From contig JAVKNF010000006.1 in assembly GCA_031537795.1 (NCBI GenBank), positions 1-13,656 of the forward strand: a DNA stretch of 13,656 nt. The letters are read 5' to 3'. This document shows, in pieces, positions 6,483 through 13,652 of this stretch. Within the stretch, counting starts at the first letter, position 1. Every line of letters starts with the position of its first letter. The notes beneath the pieces are model-generated. The model saw only the letters and a list, made by a program, of their open reading frames with translations. It was not told the origin of the DNA and searched no databases. Both the position numbers and the translations under genes were made by a program. This stretch comes from JAVKNF01 sp031537795 (lineage in GTDB: Bacteria; Pseudomonadota; Alphaproteobacteria; Rickettsiales; Deianiraeaceae).

Positions 6483-8759
6483 TCATTTTTTACTCTTTTT
6501 GATTATTTCTATTGCCTCCTTGATGTCAAGAGATAATAGATTTGGGTTTTTTACGCTGTAATATTTTGCATTAAAATATAAATAAGGGCCAAACTTTCCT
6601 ATTCCTATCTTCACCTCTTTTTCATCATATTTACCTATTGCTTTAGGTAAGGACGAGAAAAATTCAAACTCTTCTCTTGTTTTATTGAAACCTTTTTTCG
6701 GAATACCAAAATTCTTTTTTGTGGTATCTTTGTATATTTTTTCAAGATATAAACCAAACTTTCCTGTTTTTAAAGTAACTGTCCCATCTTCAAATTCAAA
6801 AGTCTCCATTTTTGAATTTACGATAGAGGCGTTATCTTTATTTTCGTTTGAAGATTCAGACGTAATGTTTTTGTCTATATTTATAATATTTTTACAATCG
6901 GGGTATCTGTTACAGTTTATAAATAAACCAAATTTCCCTATTCCTATTTTTAGTTTTCCCTCTTTGCAAGCTAAACAAGTTTTATCTTTAGAGACTGCCT
7001 CTAGAAGAAATTCTAACTCTGTATTAAAGATTTTTATTACATCTTCTATTTTTAGTTTTGTTGCTTTTTGAATTTCTTCATCAAAATCAACCCAAAATGT
7101 TTTTAAGAAGTTCAATCTCAAAACATCCCCGCTTGCTATTAAGTCTAAATCTTTTTCTAATTTTGCAGTAAAATCATACTCAACATATTTTGTGAAGAAA
7201 TCTCTTAAAAATAAAGAAGTGCTGAAGCCTAGAGGTTCTGGTGTGAAAACCTTTTTTTCTAAAGAGACATAATTTCTGTCTTGTAAAACTGAAATTATTG
7301 AAGCATAAGTTGAAGGCCTACCTATGCCAAGTTCTTCTAATCTTTTTATTAGGCTGGCTTCGTTAAATCTAGCTGGGGGGCTTGTAAAGTGTTTTTCAGT
7401 TAGTATTTCTTTTGTTATTAAAATATCTTCTTCTTTTAAGTCTAAAAATTTTATATCATCTTCTAAGTCAATATCGTTATAAATTTTTAAATATCCGTCG
7501 AATTTTAAGCTTGTTTCAGAAATTCTACCAAAAATTTCATTTTTATCTTTTTTTAATATTAAATCTATAGTATTTCTTGTTTTTATAGCTTGAGACATTT
7601 GAGAAGCGATAGTTCTTCTCCATATCATATCATAAAGGTGAAACATATCTTTATCTAATTTATTTTTTAGTTTTTCTGGTGTTAAATTTATATCAGTCGG
7701 TCTAATTGCTTCGTGTGCTTCTTGAGAAGATTTGACTTTCTTTTTGTATTCTAAAGGTTTTACTGGTAAATAATTTTTTCCAAAAGAATTATCAATTAGG
7801 TTTCTAATATTCACAACAGCATCTTTTGAGATATAATAACCATCTGTTCTCATATAAGTAATTAAACCTACTGAAGAACCGTCAATATCTATACCTTCGT
7901 AAAGCTTCTGTGCAATTTGCATTGTTTTTTTTGTTGAAAATCCTAATCTTCTTGAGGCATCTTGTTGCAAAGTCGAAGTTATAAAAGGAGGATATGGATT
8001 TTGTTTTATATCTTTAATTTCAACAGATTCTACTTTGAAATCCTTAACTTCTTTTATTATTTTTTCAATTTCTATTGCTTCTTTTTCATTTGGAAATTCT
8101 TGAGAGAATTTATCTTTATTAAAAGCTACAATTTTTATTTTAATTTCTTCATTTTTGTCTTCTGTTTTAACATCTATAGTCCAATATTCCTGCGGTTTGA
8201 ATTTTTTAATTTCTAATTCTCTATCTACTATCATTCTTAATGCTACAGACTGAACTCTCCCTGCTGATTTACTTCCTGGTACTTTTCTCCACAACACAGG
8301 AGATAGACTAAACCCTACAAGGTAATCAAGTGCTAATCTTGCTTTTTGTGCCTCGACAAGGTTATTGTTAATTTCTCTGGGGTTTGCTATAGCTTCTATT
8401 ATTGCTTTTTTTGTAACTTCATTATATGTAACTCTTTTAATTTTTGATGCAAGAATTGCTTTTTTTGATAACAATAAATCTTTAATTGCTTCTGCTATTG
8501 CTTCCCCTTCTCTATCAGGGTCGCTTGCTATCAAAATTTCATCAGCTTTTTTGCCCATAGAAACTATTTCATTGATATGTTTTTTAGATTTTTCTATATA
8601 TTCATAAATCATTTTAAAGTCTTCATTAGGTAAAACAGACCCAATTTTAGAAGGCAATTGTCTTATATGCCCAAAAGACGCAACAACTTCATAATCCTTT
8701 CCTAGATATTGTTTTATGGTTTTTGCTTTGGTTGGTGATTCGACTACGACTAATTTCAT
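6483..8759 (-). CDS. topA: DNA topoisomerase I (type IA)
   Basis: TopA relaxes negative supercoils by cutting one strand through a 5'-phosphotyrosine link. The 758-aa product opens with the Toprim start MKLVVVESPTKAKT (catalytic Glu7), then SDPDREGE (Asp80, Asp82, Glu84, metal binding), the conserved AGRVQSVALRMIVDRE segment (166-181) and the active-site motif TYMRTD with Tyr302. The C-terminal part holds one four-cysteine zinc finger (CLAC...CNRYPDC) and then cysteine-free repeats carrying GKFGLYL and GKFGPYL. It is shorter than many proteobacterial TopA proteins through a reduced tail. An in-frame ATG ten codons earlier (8789) exists, but the family begins at MKLVVVESPT and a promoter candidate lies between the two starts, so 8759 is preferred. 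dprA, a common neighbour in alphaproteobacteria, is not here. Two membrane-protein genes follow almost without gap. Confidence 0.97.
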   Translation of the reverse strand: MKLVVVESPTKAKTIKQYLGKDYEVVASFGHIRQLPSKIGSVLPNEDFKMIYEYIEKSKKHINEIVSMGKKADEILIASDPDREGEAIAEAIKDLLLSKKAILASKIKRVTYNEVTKKAIIEAIANPREINNNLVEAQKARLALDYLVGFSLSPVLWRKVPGSKSAGRVQSVALRMIVDRELEIKKFKPQEYWTIDVKTEDKNEEIKIKIVAFNKDKFSQEFPNEKEAIEIEKIIKEVKDFKVESVEIKDIKQNPYPPFITSTLQQDASRRLGFSTKKTMQIAQKLYEGIDIDGSSVGLITYMRTDGYYISKDAVVNIRNLIDNSFGKNYLPVKPLEYKKKVKSSQEAHEAIRPTDINLTPEKLKNKLDKDMFHLYDMIWRRTIASQMSQAIKTRNTIDLILKKDKNEIFGRISETSLKFDGYLKIYNDIDLEDDIKFLDLKEEDILITKEILTEKHFTSPPARFNEASLIKRLEELGIGRPSTYASIISVLQDRNYVSLEKKVFTPEPLGFSTSLFLRDFFTKYVEYDFTAKLEKDLDLIASGDVLRLNFLKTFWVDFDEEIQKATKLKIEDVIKIFNTELEFLLEAVSKDKTCLACKEGKLKIGIGKFGLFINCNRYPDCKNIINIDKNITSESSNENKDNASIVNSKMETFEFEDGTVTLKTGKFGLYLEKIYKDTTKKNFGIPKKGFNKTREEFEFFSSLPKAIGKYDEKEVKIGIGKFGPYLYFNAKYYSVKNPNLLSLDIKEAIEIIKKSKK

Positions 8760-8767
8760 ATAATCGA

Positions 8768-8796
8768 TTAATATTTGCAATAAAAACAAAAATCAA
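8768..8796 (-). promoter_or_regulatory. Candidate topA promoter
   Basis: On the minus strand TTGATT (8796-8791) is followed after 17 bases by TATTAA (8773-8768), each 4 of 6 matches to consensus. The predicted start is about two bases before the ATG at 8759, so the topA mRNA would be nearly leaderless. In AT-rich DNA such matches arise by chance; the spacing and position are the main support. Confidence 0.3.
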
Positions 8797-8855
8797 GTAA
8801 ATAAAATATCAAAATTAAGTAATTTAATTTGATTTCTCTTGAAAATAAATTAAAA

Positions 8856-8864
8856 TGATATTAT
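8856..8864 (+). promoter_or_regulatory. Extended -10 promoter candidate for the peroxiredoxin-trpS pair
   Basis: TGATATTAT combines a TGn extension (8856-8858) with TATTAT (8859-8864, 5 of 6 matches to TATAAT). There is no good -35 at normal spacing, which fits an extended -10 promoter. The leader would be about 10 bases, AAAAAACAAA, directly before the ATG at 8881. Confidence 0.4.
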
Positions 8865-8880
8865 TTCCATAAAAAACAAA

Positions 8881-9465
8881 ATGAAAACATTATTGACTTT
8901 ATTAATATTCTCTGTTATAAACTTTAAAGCTATGTCGGAACAAGATAATATAATTAGAGTTGGAGCTCTGGCAGCTAATTTTTTATTAAAAACAAAAAAT
9001 TATAATACAAATTTGTATGACTTATTTAACGAGAAAACAAAAGAATTTCCGAAAATCAAATATATTGTTTTAGTTTTTTACCCAAAAGATAGCAGTCCAG
9101 GTTGCTCTATTCAAATAAAAAAATTCGCAGACATGAAACAAAGCTTTAAAAAGTTAGAAACATTGATTTTAGGTATATCTTTAGATGATGAGAAAAGTCA
9201 TAATGAGTTTTGTCAAAATAAAGATATGGAGATAGATTTAGTTTCAGATCAAGATGCTAAAATATCTAATTTATACGGAGTGTTTAATAAAGACGGTTGG
9301 TTTAGATTCACTCAAGTAAATCGTGATACAATTATAATAAGAAGAGACCCTAATATAGACAATCTTCCTCAAATTATCAATTTAAGAAACTCTGTTTCCG
9401 TATTTAATGACGCAAATGAGGTTTTCAAGATAATATCTGATGATATTAAAAAGAATGCAAAATAA
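8881..9465 (+). CDS. Exported Bcp/AhpC-type peroxiredoxin
   Basis: Peroxiredoxins reduce hydrogen and organic peroxides through a peroxidatic cysteine. This 194-aa product has the motif FYPKDSSPGC, fitting PxxxS/TxxC, with peroxidatic Cys75. Arg148 before TIII is where Bcp proteins place a conserved Arg ahead of their TFLID-like strand. The surrounding pattern (LGISLDDEKSHNEF, then DLVSDQDAKISNLYGV) is typical of the Bcp/PrxQ class. The resolving cysteine five residues later in E. coli Bcp is absent; the only other cysteine is Cys111, so resolution may differ. Residues 1-19 form a signal peptide (hydrophobic core, then AMS before EQDN), suggesting export to the periplasm, which is unusual for Bcp. 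The C-terminal 40 residues after Arg148 fit the family less well. The 3' end overlaps trpS by 11 bases, so the two are probably one transcript. Confidence 0.88.
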   Translation: MKTLLTLLIFSVINFKAMSEQDNIIRVGALAANFLLKTKNYNTNLYDLFNEKTKEFPKIKYIVLVFYPKDSSPGCSIQIKKFADMKQSFKKLETLILGISLDDEKSHNEFCQNKDMEIDLVSDQDAKISNLYGVFNKDGWFRFTQVNRDTIIIRRDPNIDNLPQIINLRNSVSVFNDANEVFKIISDDIKKNAK

Positions 9466-10462
9466 AAAAATTGTACTTTCTGGCATTCAAACAAGTGGAA
9501 AAATTCATCTAGGTAACTATTTAGGAGCAATTAAACAGTGGAACAGGAAAATAGAGAGCGACAATTCTCAAGATTTTCAATTTTTATTTATGCTTGCTGA
9601 CTTGCATTCTCTGACAACTCAAAAAGATTTTATAAAAATAAAAGAAAACAGAATAAATACTTTGGCATTTTATTTAGCTTCAATAAATAAGAAAGATAAC
9701 GTTAAAATATTTTATCAATCATCAATTCTTGAAATACCTATGATTTCTTGGTTTATTTCTAATTTTATTTCACTTGGAGAGTTGTCGAGAATGACCCAAT
9801 TTAAAGATAAAAAAGCTAAAAATACACAAGAAGATATTGCTTCAGGTTTATTATTTTATCCGAATCTTATGGCCGCTGATATCTTAGCTCTTCAATCAAA
9901 CATTATACCAGTTGGAGAGGATCAAAAACAACATATTGAATTTACAAGAAATGTTGCTAATAAAATGAATAATTTCTTTGGTGAAAAAATTTTTATAATT
10001 CCAGAGATTGAGATAAACTCAACAGGAAAAAGAATTATGGGATTGCAAAATCCTGATAAAAAAATGTCAAAAAGTACATCAAGTGAAAAAGATATAATTT
10101 ATTTGGATGATTCTAATGATAATATATTGAAGAAAATAAAATCAGCGATAACAGATTCAAATTCAGAAATTTTTTACGATAAAGAAAATAGAGCAGGAAT
10201 TTCAAATTTAATTGAAATCTTTTCTTCAATTTCAAATATAGAAATAAATGAAATAATTGATAAATATAAATATCTTGGTAATAAGAAATTTAAAGAAGAT
10301 CTTGCAGATTTAATAATTCAAGAAATATCGCCAATTAGAGAAAAATTTTTCGAGATTAAAGAAAATTTTAGCATCCATTTAGAAGAAATTAACTTAGAGG
10401 GAAACGAAATAAAAGTAATAGCTCACAATACTTTAGAGGCTTTAAGAAATTATTTAACTTAA
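9455..10462 (+). CDS. trpS: Tryptophan--tRNA ligase
   Basis: TrpRS is a class Ic synthetase that charges tRNA-Trp using ATP. Counting from the ATG at 9455, the 335-aa product begins MQNKKIVLSGIQTSGKIHLG, holding the first class I signature (the HIGH equivalent, HLGN at 18-21). The second signature KMSKS follows at 203-207 in NPDKKMSKSTSS. Other family landmarks are MLADLHSLT (about 46-54), LYPxL-like LLFYPNLMAADIL (about 132-144) and PVGEDQKQHIEFTRNVA (about 152-168). Length is normal for bacterial TrpRS. An in-frame ATG five codons upstream (9440) is possible, but the later one matches the family start. There is no Shine-Dalgarno motif; the start lies inside the 3' end of the peroxiredoxin gene, so reinitiation or coupling is likely. 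Its stop is one base from the end of the convergent unknown gene. Confidence 0.97.
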   Translation: MQNKKIVLSGIQTSGKIHLGNYLGAIKQWNRKIESDNSQDFQFLFMLADLHSLTTQKDFIKIKENRINTLAFYLASINKKDNVKIFYQSSILEIPMISWFISNFISLGELSRMTQFKDKKAKNTQEDIASGLLFYPNLMAADILALQSNIIPVGEDQKQHIEFTRNVANKMNNFFGEKIFIIPEIEINSTGKRIMGLQNPDKKMSKSTSSEKDIIYLDDSNDNILKKIKSAITDSNSEIFYDKENRAGISNLIEIFSSISNIEINEIIDKYKYLGNKKFKEDLADLIIQEISPIREKFFEIKENFSIHLEEINLEGNEIKVIAHNTLEALRNYLT

Positions 10463-10463
10463 T

Positions 10464-11132
10464 TTACTTTTGTTCTTCTTGCTGAAAAGTTCTTTTTTTA
10501 ATCTTTATTTTATTTTTTTCTTCTTCTGTTGTTGAATCTATCATATTTCTATTTAGGCCCACTTCTTGCATAAAGTCCTCTCTATTTAATTTTTTTAAAA
10601 ATATTTCTATTTTTCTCTTCTTTCCAATATTCTTATTTCTTTTCATAGTTTTTATTTCTTCTTTTCTTAAATCTAATAGAAATCTATGTATAATTTCTTG
10701 TTTTAAAATTATTATTGCGATAATCAAACGTCTTACTTCTAATGGAATTCTTCCCCAGATACTTGTTAATTCCGAGATATTTGTCATTGAAAATGGCCTT
10801 TTGAATAAATCTAACAGGAGCCTCTTAATTATTGATAAAACCAAGCAAACTTCAGTCCTGTGAAGACCAGAATTCATTAATAAATTTATTATTATCTTCG
10901 ATCTAGCTAACGGAATCAGTAAACTTCTTAATTCCTTAAGGGCTATATTTCTATCTTTTTTTAAAATTAATTTTAATTCTTTTAATTGCTCTTTATTTAA
11001 AAATTTAGCTTTAGATAACCCTAAATAAACAGATTGAGATTTTGACAGACTTAATAACGGACCTTCTATTGAAAGGAACTTCATATTAGAAATCTCTTTT
11101 TTTATTTTTTCTACATTATTATCTCCTAGCAT
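10464..11132 (-). CDS. Unrecognised helical, basic protein
   Basis: I do not recognise this 222-aa product. It is rich in Leu, Ile and Lys, appears wholly alpha-helical, and has a hydrophobic stretch (RRLIIAIIILKQEIIHRFLL) with charges on both sides and a strongly basic C-terminal tail (TMKRNKNIGKKRKIEIFLKK) ending in Gln/Glu. No signal peptide or catalytic motif is apparent. The start is uncertain. The frame stays open for 49 more codons up to a TTG at 11279, which would overlap the rpsL start by seven bases and cover its promoter. A run that long without stops is uncommon by chance at this composition, so a longer protein is possible. The ATG at 11132 is the only ATG that avoids rpsL and keeps most of the frame, and a TATAAA lies at 11148-11143. 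The gene is convergent with trpS, their stops one base apart. Confidence 0.7.
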   Translation of the reverse strand: MLGDNNVEKIKKEISNMKFLSIEGPLLSLSKSQSVYLGLSKAKFLNKEQLKELKLILKKDRNIALKELRSLLIPLARSKIIINLLMNSGLHRTEVCLVLSIIKRLLLDLFKRPFSMTNISELTSIWGRIPLEVRRLIIAIIILKQEIIHRFLLDLRKEEIKTMKRNKNIGKKRKIEIFLKKLNREDFMQEVGLNRNMIDSTTEEEKNKIKIKKRTFQQEEQK

Positions 11133-11229
11133 ATAGATATTATTTATATTTTGACATAAAATATAACAATAATCAAGATAATGAATGACTTTATAATAAA
11201 ATTTAATTGTTTGAATTAATATTTTTTTC

Positions 11230-11258
11230 TTGACAAATATTTTTTTATTTTCATTAAT
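11230..11258 (+). promoter_or_regulatory. Promoter of the rpsL-rpsG-tatA-recF run
   Basis: A perfect TTGACA (11230-11235) is followed after exactly 17 bases by ATTAAT (11253-11258, 4 of 6 matches). Transcription would begin near 11265, about eight bases before the rpsL ATG, leaving no room for a Shine-Dalgarno sequence. The perfect -35 and ideal spacing make this one of the best promoter matches in the window. Confidence 0.5.
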
Positions 11259-11272
11259 TATTTTAATTATAG

Positions 11273-11662
11273 ATGCCAACAGTTAATCAATTAATAAGAA
11301 ATCCTAGAAAAAAAGCTACATATAAACCAAAGTGCCCTGCATTAGAAGGTAATCCTCAAAAAAGAGGCATTTGTCAGAAAGTTTATACTACTACGCCTAA
11401 AAAACCAAATTCTGCTTTGCGTAAAGTCGCAAGAGTGAAACTATCAAATGGTTATGAAGTTATATCTTATATAGGTGGAGAAGGTCATAATTTACAAGAG
11501 CATTCAGTTGTTAATATAAGAGGTGGTCGTGTTAAGGACTTACCAGGTGTCCGTTATCATATAGTTAGAGGTTCTGCTGACTGTCAAGGAGTTGCAAAAA
11601 GAAATCAAAGTAGGTCAAAATACGGAGTAAAGAAACCAAAAGCTAACGCTGTTAAAAAATAA
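11273..11662 (+). CDS. rpsL: 30S ribosomal protein S12
   Basis: S12 lies at the decoding centre of the small subunit and monitors codon-anticodon pairing. The 129-aa product starts MPTVNQLIRNPRKK as in nearly all bacteria and keeps TTPKKPNSALRKVARVKLSNG, with the lysines at 43-44 that face the streptomycin site. It also keeps GGRVKDLPGVRYHIVRG, with Lys88 and Asp89 (the residue methylthiolated in E. coli). Residues at the classic streptomycin-resistance positions are therefore of the sensitive type. It is a few residues longer than usual because of a basic C-terminal tail after SKYGVKKPK. rpsG begins two bases after its stop. No Shine-Dalgarno motif precedes the ATG. Confidence 0.98.
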   Translation: MPTVNQLIRNPRKKATYKPKCPALEGNPQKRGICQKVYTTTPKKPNSALRKVARVKLSNGYEVISYIGGEGHNLQEHSVVNIRGGRVKDLPGVRYHIVRGSADCQGVAKRNQSRSKYGVKKPKANAVKK

Positions 11663-11664
11663 AT

Positions 11665-12147
11665 ATGACGAAGATATTTCAAAGAAAAATTAAACCAGAT
11701 TATTTGTATAATAGTGAATCTGTTGCTAAATTAATTAATTCCTTTATGTTAGAAGGAAAAAAAAGAACAGCCGAGAAACTTGTATACAAAGCAATAGAGA
11801 TAGCAAAAGAAGAAATTATACAGAAATACGGAGATATTTCAAAAGGTCTTTCTGAAATTATACTTGAAGCAAGTTCAACTATTCAAATAAAATCTAGAAG
11901 AATAGGTAGAACTATATATAAATTTCCTGTGCCTCTTAAAGATACCTCGAGAGTTCAAAAAGGTTGTAAGGGTATAGTAAAAGTTGTAAGATCAAAAACA
12001 GGTGAAGCTTATAAGAATCTAGCATCTGAATTAAAACTAATAATAAAAGGTGAGGGCTCCGAGACAGCAAAATTGAAACAAAAAATAGAAGAAGAAGCAA
12101 ATTCAAATAGAGCATTAGCTTCTGCTTATATGAAGAATTTTGGTTAA
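11665..12147 (+). CDS. rpsG: 30S ribosomal protein S7
   Basis: S7 nucleates assembly of the 16S rRNA 3' domain and contacts the E-site tRNA. The 160-aa product has the usual size and the family's conserved stretches: LINSFMLEGKKRTAEKLVYKA near the N-terminus (about 24-44), then a sequence matching the usual KP..EVR..R.GG..Y..P segment (here QIKSRRIGRTIYKFPVPL, about 73-90), and the C-terminal helix with ASAYMKNFG where relatives have NKAFAHYR. The second block is more divergent than in most bacteria. It directly follows rpsL as in the str operon, but fusA does not come next: tatA starts six bases after the stop. Confidence 0.96.
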   Translation: MTKIFQRKIKPDYLYNSESVAKLINSFMLEGKKRTAEKLVYKAIEIAKEEIIQKYGDISKGLSEIILEASSTIQIKSRRIGRTIYKFPVPLKDTSRVQKGCKGIVKVVRSKTGEAYKNLASELKLIIKGEGSETAKLKQKIEEEANSNRALASAYMKNFG

Positions 12148-12153
12148 TTTTTT

Positions 12154-12405
12154 ATGTTGAGTTTAGGAAATATTCTAATCATAGCTTTAATATTCCTTTT
12201 TCTATTTGGTGCAAAAAAAATACCACAAATAATGTACGATCTAGGTTTAGGTGTCAAAGCTTTTAAGGATGCTTTAGAAGGAAGAGATTCTCTCTTTACG
12301 GTTAACGAAAAGGCTGTAGAGCTAAATAAAAAAAAATCAAGAAAAAATACCATAAAAGAGACGAATGAACCCGAGGTTAAAAAGAGTAAGCTTAAAAAAC
12401 TTTAA
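12154..12405 (+). CDS. tatA: Twin-arginine translocase subunit TatA
   Basis: TatA forms the pore-like assembly of the Tat system, which exports folded proteins after TatC binds the twin-arginine signal. The 83-aa product is classic: a short N-terminus, one transmembrane helix (about 5-18), the FG hinge (Phe18-Gly19) followed by AKKIPQI, then an amphipathic helix with GLGVKAFKDAL, and a charged Lys-rich tail. It lacks the polar residue near the start seen in some TatA proteins, and size favours TatA over TatB. No tatB or tatC lies in the window. Its position between rpsG and recF is unusual, and its last 41 bases overlap the recF frame. No Shine-Dalgarno motif is present; the leader is a T run. 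Confidence 0.93.
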   Translation: MLSLGNILIIALIFLFLFGAKKIPQIMYDLGLGVKAFKDALEGRDSLFTVNEKAVELNKKKSRKNTIKETNEPEVKKSKLKKL

Positions 12406-13405
12406 ATCTTTTGAAAATGCTTCTTTTGAGATAGAAAATTCAAAACTTATAATAATTGGAGAAAACGGAACCGGTAAAACTTCTATATTGGAAGCTCTTT
12501 CTATTTTTAATGAGAATTATATTTTTCATCATTCCTCTGTTTTTAAAGATTTTATTAATTTTAAAGATAACAATCTAGCAGTTTCAATCGAATTAGATTC
12601 ATTGGAATATCTAGAGGTGAAGATTGAAGATAACAGAAAAAATCTTTCAATTAACGGCAAGAAAATTGCAAGTCCTAGTATTTTTAATAAATATATAAAT
12701 TTTATAAATTTGAAACCTAAAGATCAATTTGATTTTTTACACAAAGATGTTAAAAGGTCTATTTTTGAAGAATTAATTATAATAAAAGACAACTCCTATA
12801 AAGGTTACAAAGCTAAATACCAGTCTTTTGCAAAAGAAAGAATGCAGATTTTGTCAAAAAATATCAATAATATTCTACTTGATAAAATTGAAAATGAATT
12901 AATAGAAAATGGCTTAAAAATGCTTCAAATTAGAATGTTAGGAGAATTTAAACTAAAAGATTGTAATTTTTCATTTTCAAAACAAGAAGATGATTTTCTT
13001 CTTAACAATCAAGCAAACTCTAATAATATAAAAGAAGTTCTTAAAGCGAACAGACTTTATGATTCAATTTCAAAAAGAATGAAATTAAGTTTTCATAGAT
13101 TTGAATTTGATATTTTGTTTAAAAAAATATCTTATAATAAATTATCAAATAGTGAGCAAAAAAGATGTATTAATCAAATTTTCGAATTGAATATAGAGTT
13201 AGTGAAAGAAAAATATAATAGAAATCCAATTTTATTAATTGATGAATTTGATTCGTTTTTTGACAAAGAGAAGATTAATAATTTCATAGAAATAATTAAT
13301 AACTATGAAGGGCAAGTTATAATGACCACTCCTTTTATGAGGGAAAATCTATTAACAAATCTAAAAGAATTTCAAATTATTAAATTAGATAATAATAAAT
13401 TATAA
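12365..13405 (+). CDS. recF: DNA repair and recombination ATPase RecF (divergent)
   Basis: RecF is an SMC-like ABC ATPase that, with RecO and RecR, helps load RecA at gaps. The 346-aa product begins with a family-type LKRVSLKNFKSFENASFEI segment and the Walker A motif GENGTGKTS (32-40). Residues 129-163 (VKRSIFEELII..KERMQIL) match the RecF segment usually written RR.FLDRLV...RN.LL. The ABC signature is LSNSEQKR (260-267), and Walker B with the catalytic acid is ILLIDEFDSFFD (289-300), followed by QVIMTTPF in place of QVWLTGT. The conserved GPHRSDL motif is reduced to SFHRFEF (242-248), so the protein is diverged but the ATPase residues appear whole. The start at 12365 overlaps tatA by 41 bases and is needed to keep the conserved N-terminus. 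A generic SMC-type ATPase is the alternative. Confidence 0.87.
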   Translation: MNPRLKRVSLKNFKSFENASFEIENSKLIIIGENGTGKTSILEALSIFNENYIFHHSSVFKDFINFKDNNLAVSIELDSLEYLEVKIEDNRKNLSINGKKIASPSIFNKYINFINLKPKDQFDFLHKDVKRSIFEELIIIKDNSYKGYKAKYQSFAKERMQILSKNINNILLDKIENELIENGLKMLQIRMLGEFKLKDCNFSFSKQEDDFLLNNQANSNNIKEVLKANRLYDSISKRMKLSFHRFEFDILFKKISYNKLSNSEQKRCINQIFELNIELVKEKYNRNPILLIDEFDSFFDKEKINNFIEIINNYEGQVIMTTPFMRENLLTNLKEFQIIKLDNNKL

Positions 13406-13485
13406 TAAGAATTAGCACTGCCTAAAAACTGTTTATAACTCCATAATTCTTTCAAAAAATGAATAAAAATACTGATAACTCAAGC

Positions 13486-13503
13486 ATTTCCTTTTGCTAA
13501 ATC
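13486..13503. repeat. 18-base direct repeat, copy 1
   Basis: ATTTCCTTTTGCTAAATC occurs here and again, identical, 149 bases to the right at 13635-13652. Read on the minus strand both copies encode DLAKGN, but in frames that differ by one base. The flanks differ, so only 18 bases are shared within the window. Confidence 0.75.
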
Positions 13504-13634
13504 TGTTTTTCGATTCAATTGTTTTTGAGCAATCTCAATTTTTTATAAACTTCATATCCATCTGCGCATAAAAACCTTATTTTATAAGCCTTTTGAAACC
13601 TTAAGGCCATAGGAAAATATACCGAAGAATGTCT

Positions 13635-13652
13635 ATTTCCTTTTGCTAAATC
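13635..13652. repeat. 18-base direct repeat, copy 2
   Basis: This is the second identical copy of the 18-base sequence, four bases from the right edge. Whether the array continues beyond the window cannot be seen. The 149-base period suggests duplication of one unit, or two overlapping remnants of the same element. Confidence 0.75.

Noticed and set aside
7962..8216. Plus-strand Phe/Tyr-rich open frame inside topA
   Set aside because: It is antisense to conserved TopA sequence, and its composition is just the complement of the Lys/Glu-rich codons of topA.
10466..10499. ACTTTT/AAAAGT pair followed by a T run, considered as a trpS terminator
   Set aside because: The stem has six mostly A-T pairs with a 13-base loop and lies inside the convergent coding sequence, so it is too weak to call.
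10464..11132. Segment NSGLHRTEV compared with the TGLRxSEL box of tyrosine recombinases
   Set aside because: Only a few residues agree, and the catalytic R...H-x-x-R...Y set is not seen in order.
12144..12353. Minus-strand frame opposite tatA
   Set aside because: It mirrors tatA, which has a clear family match. There is no independent support.
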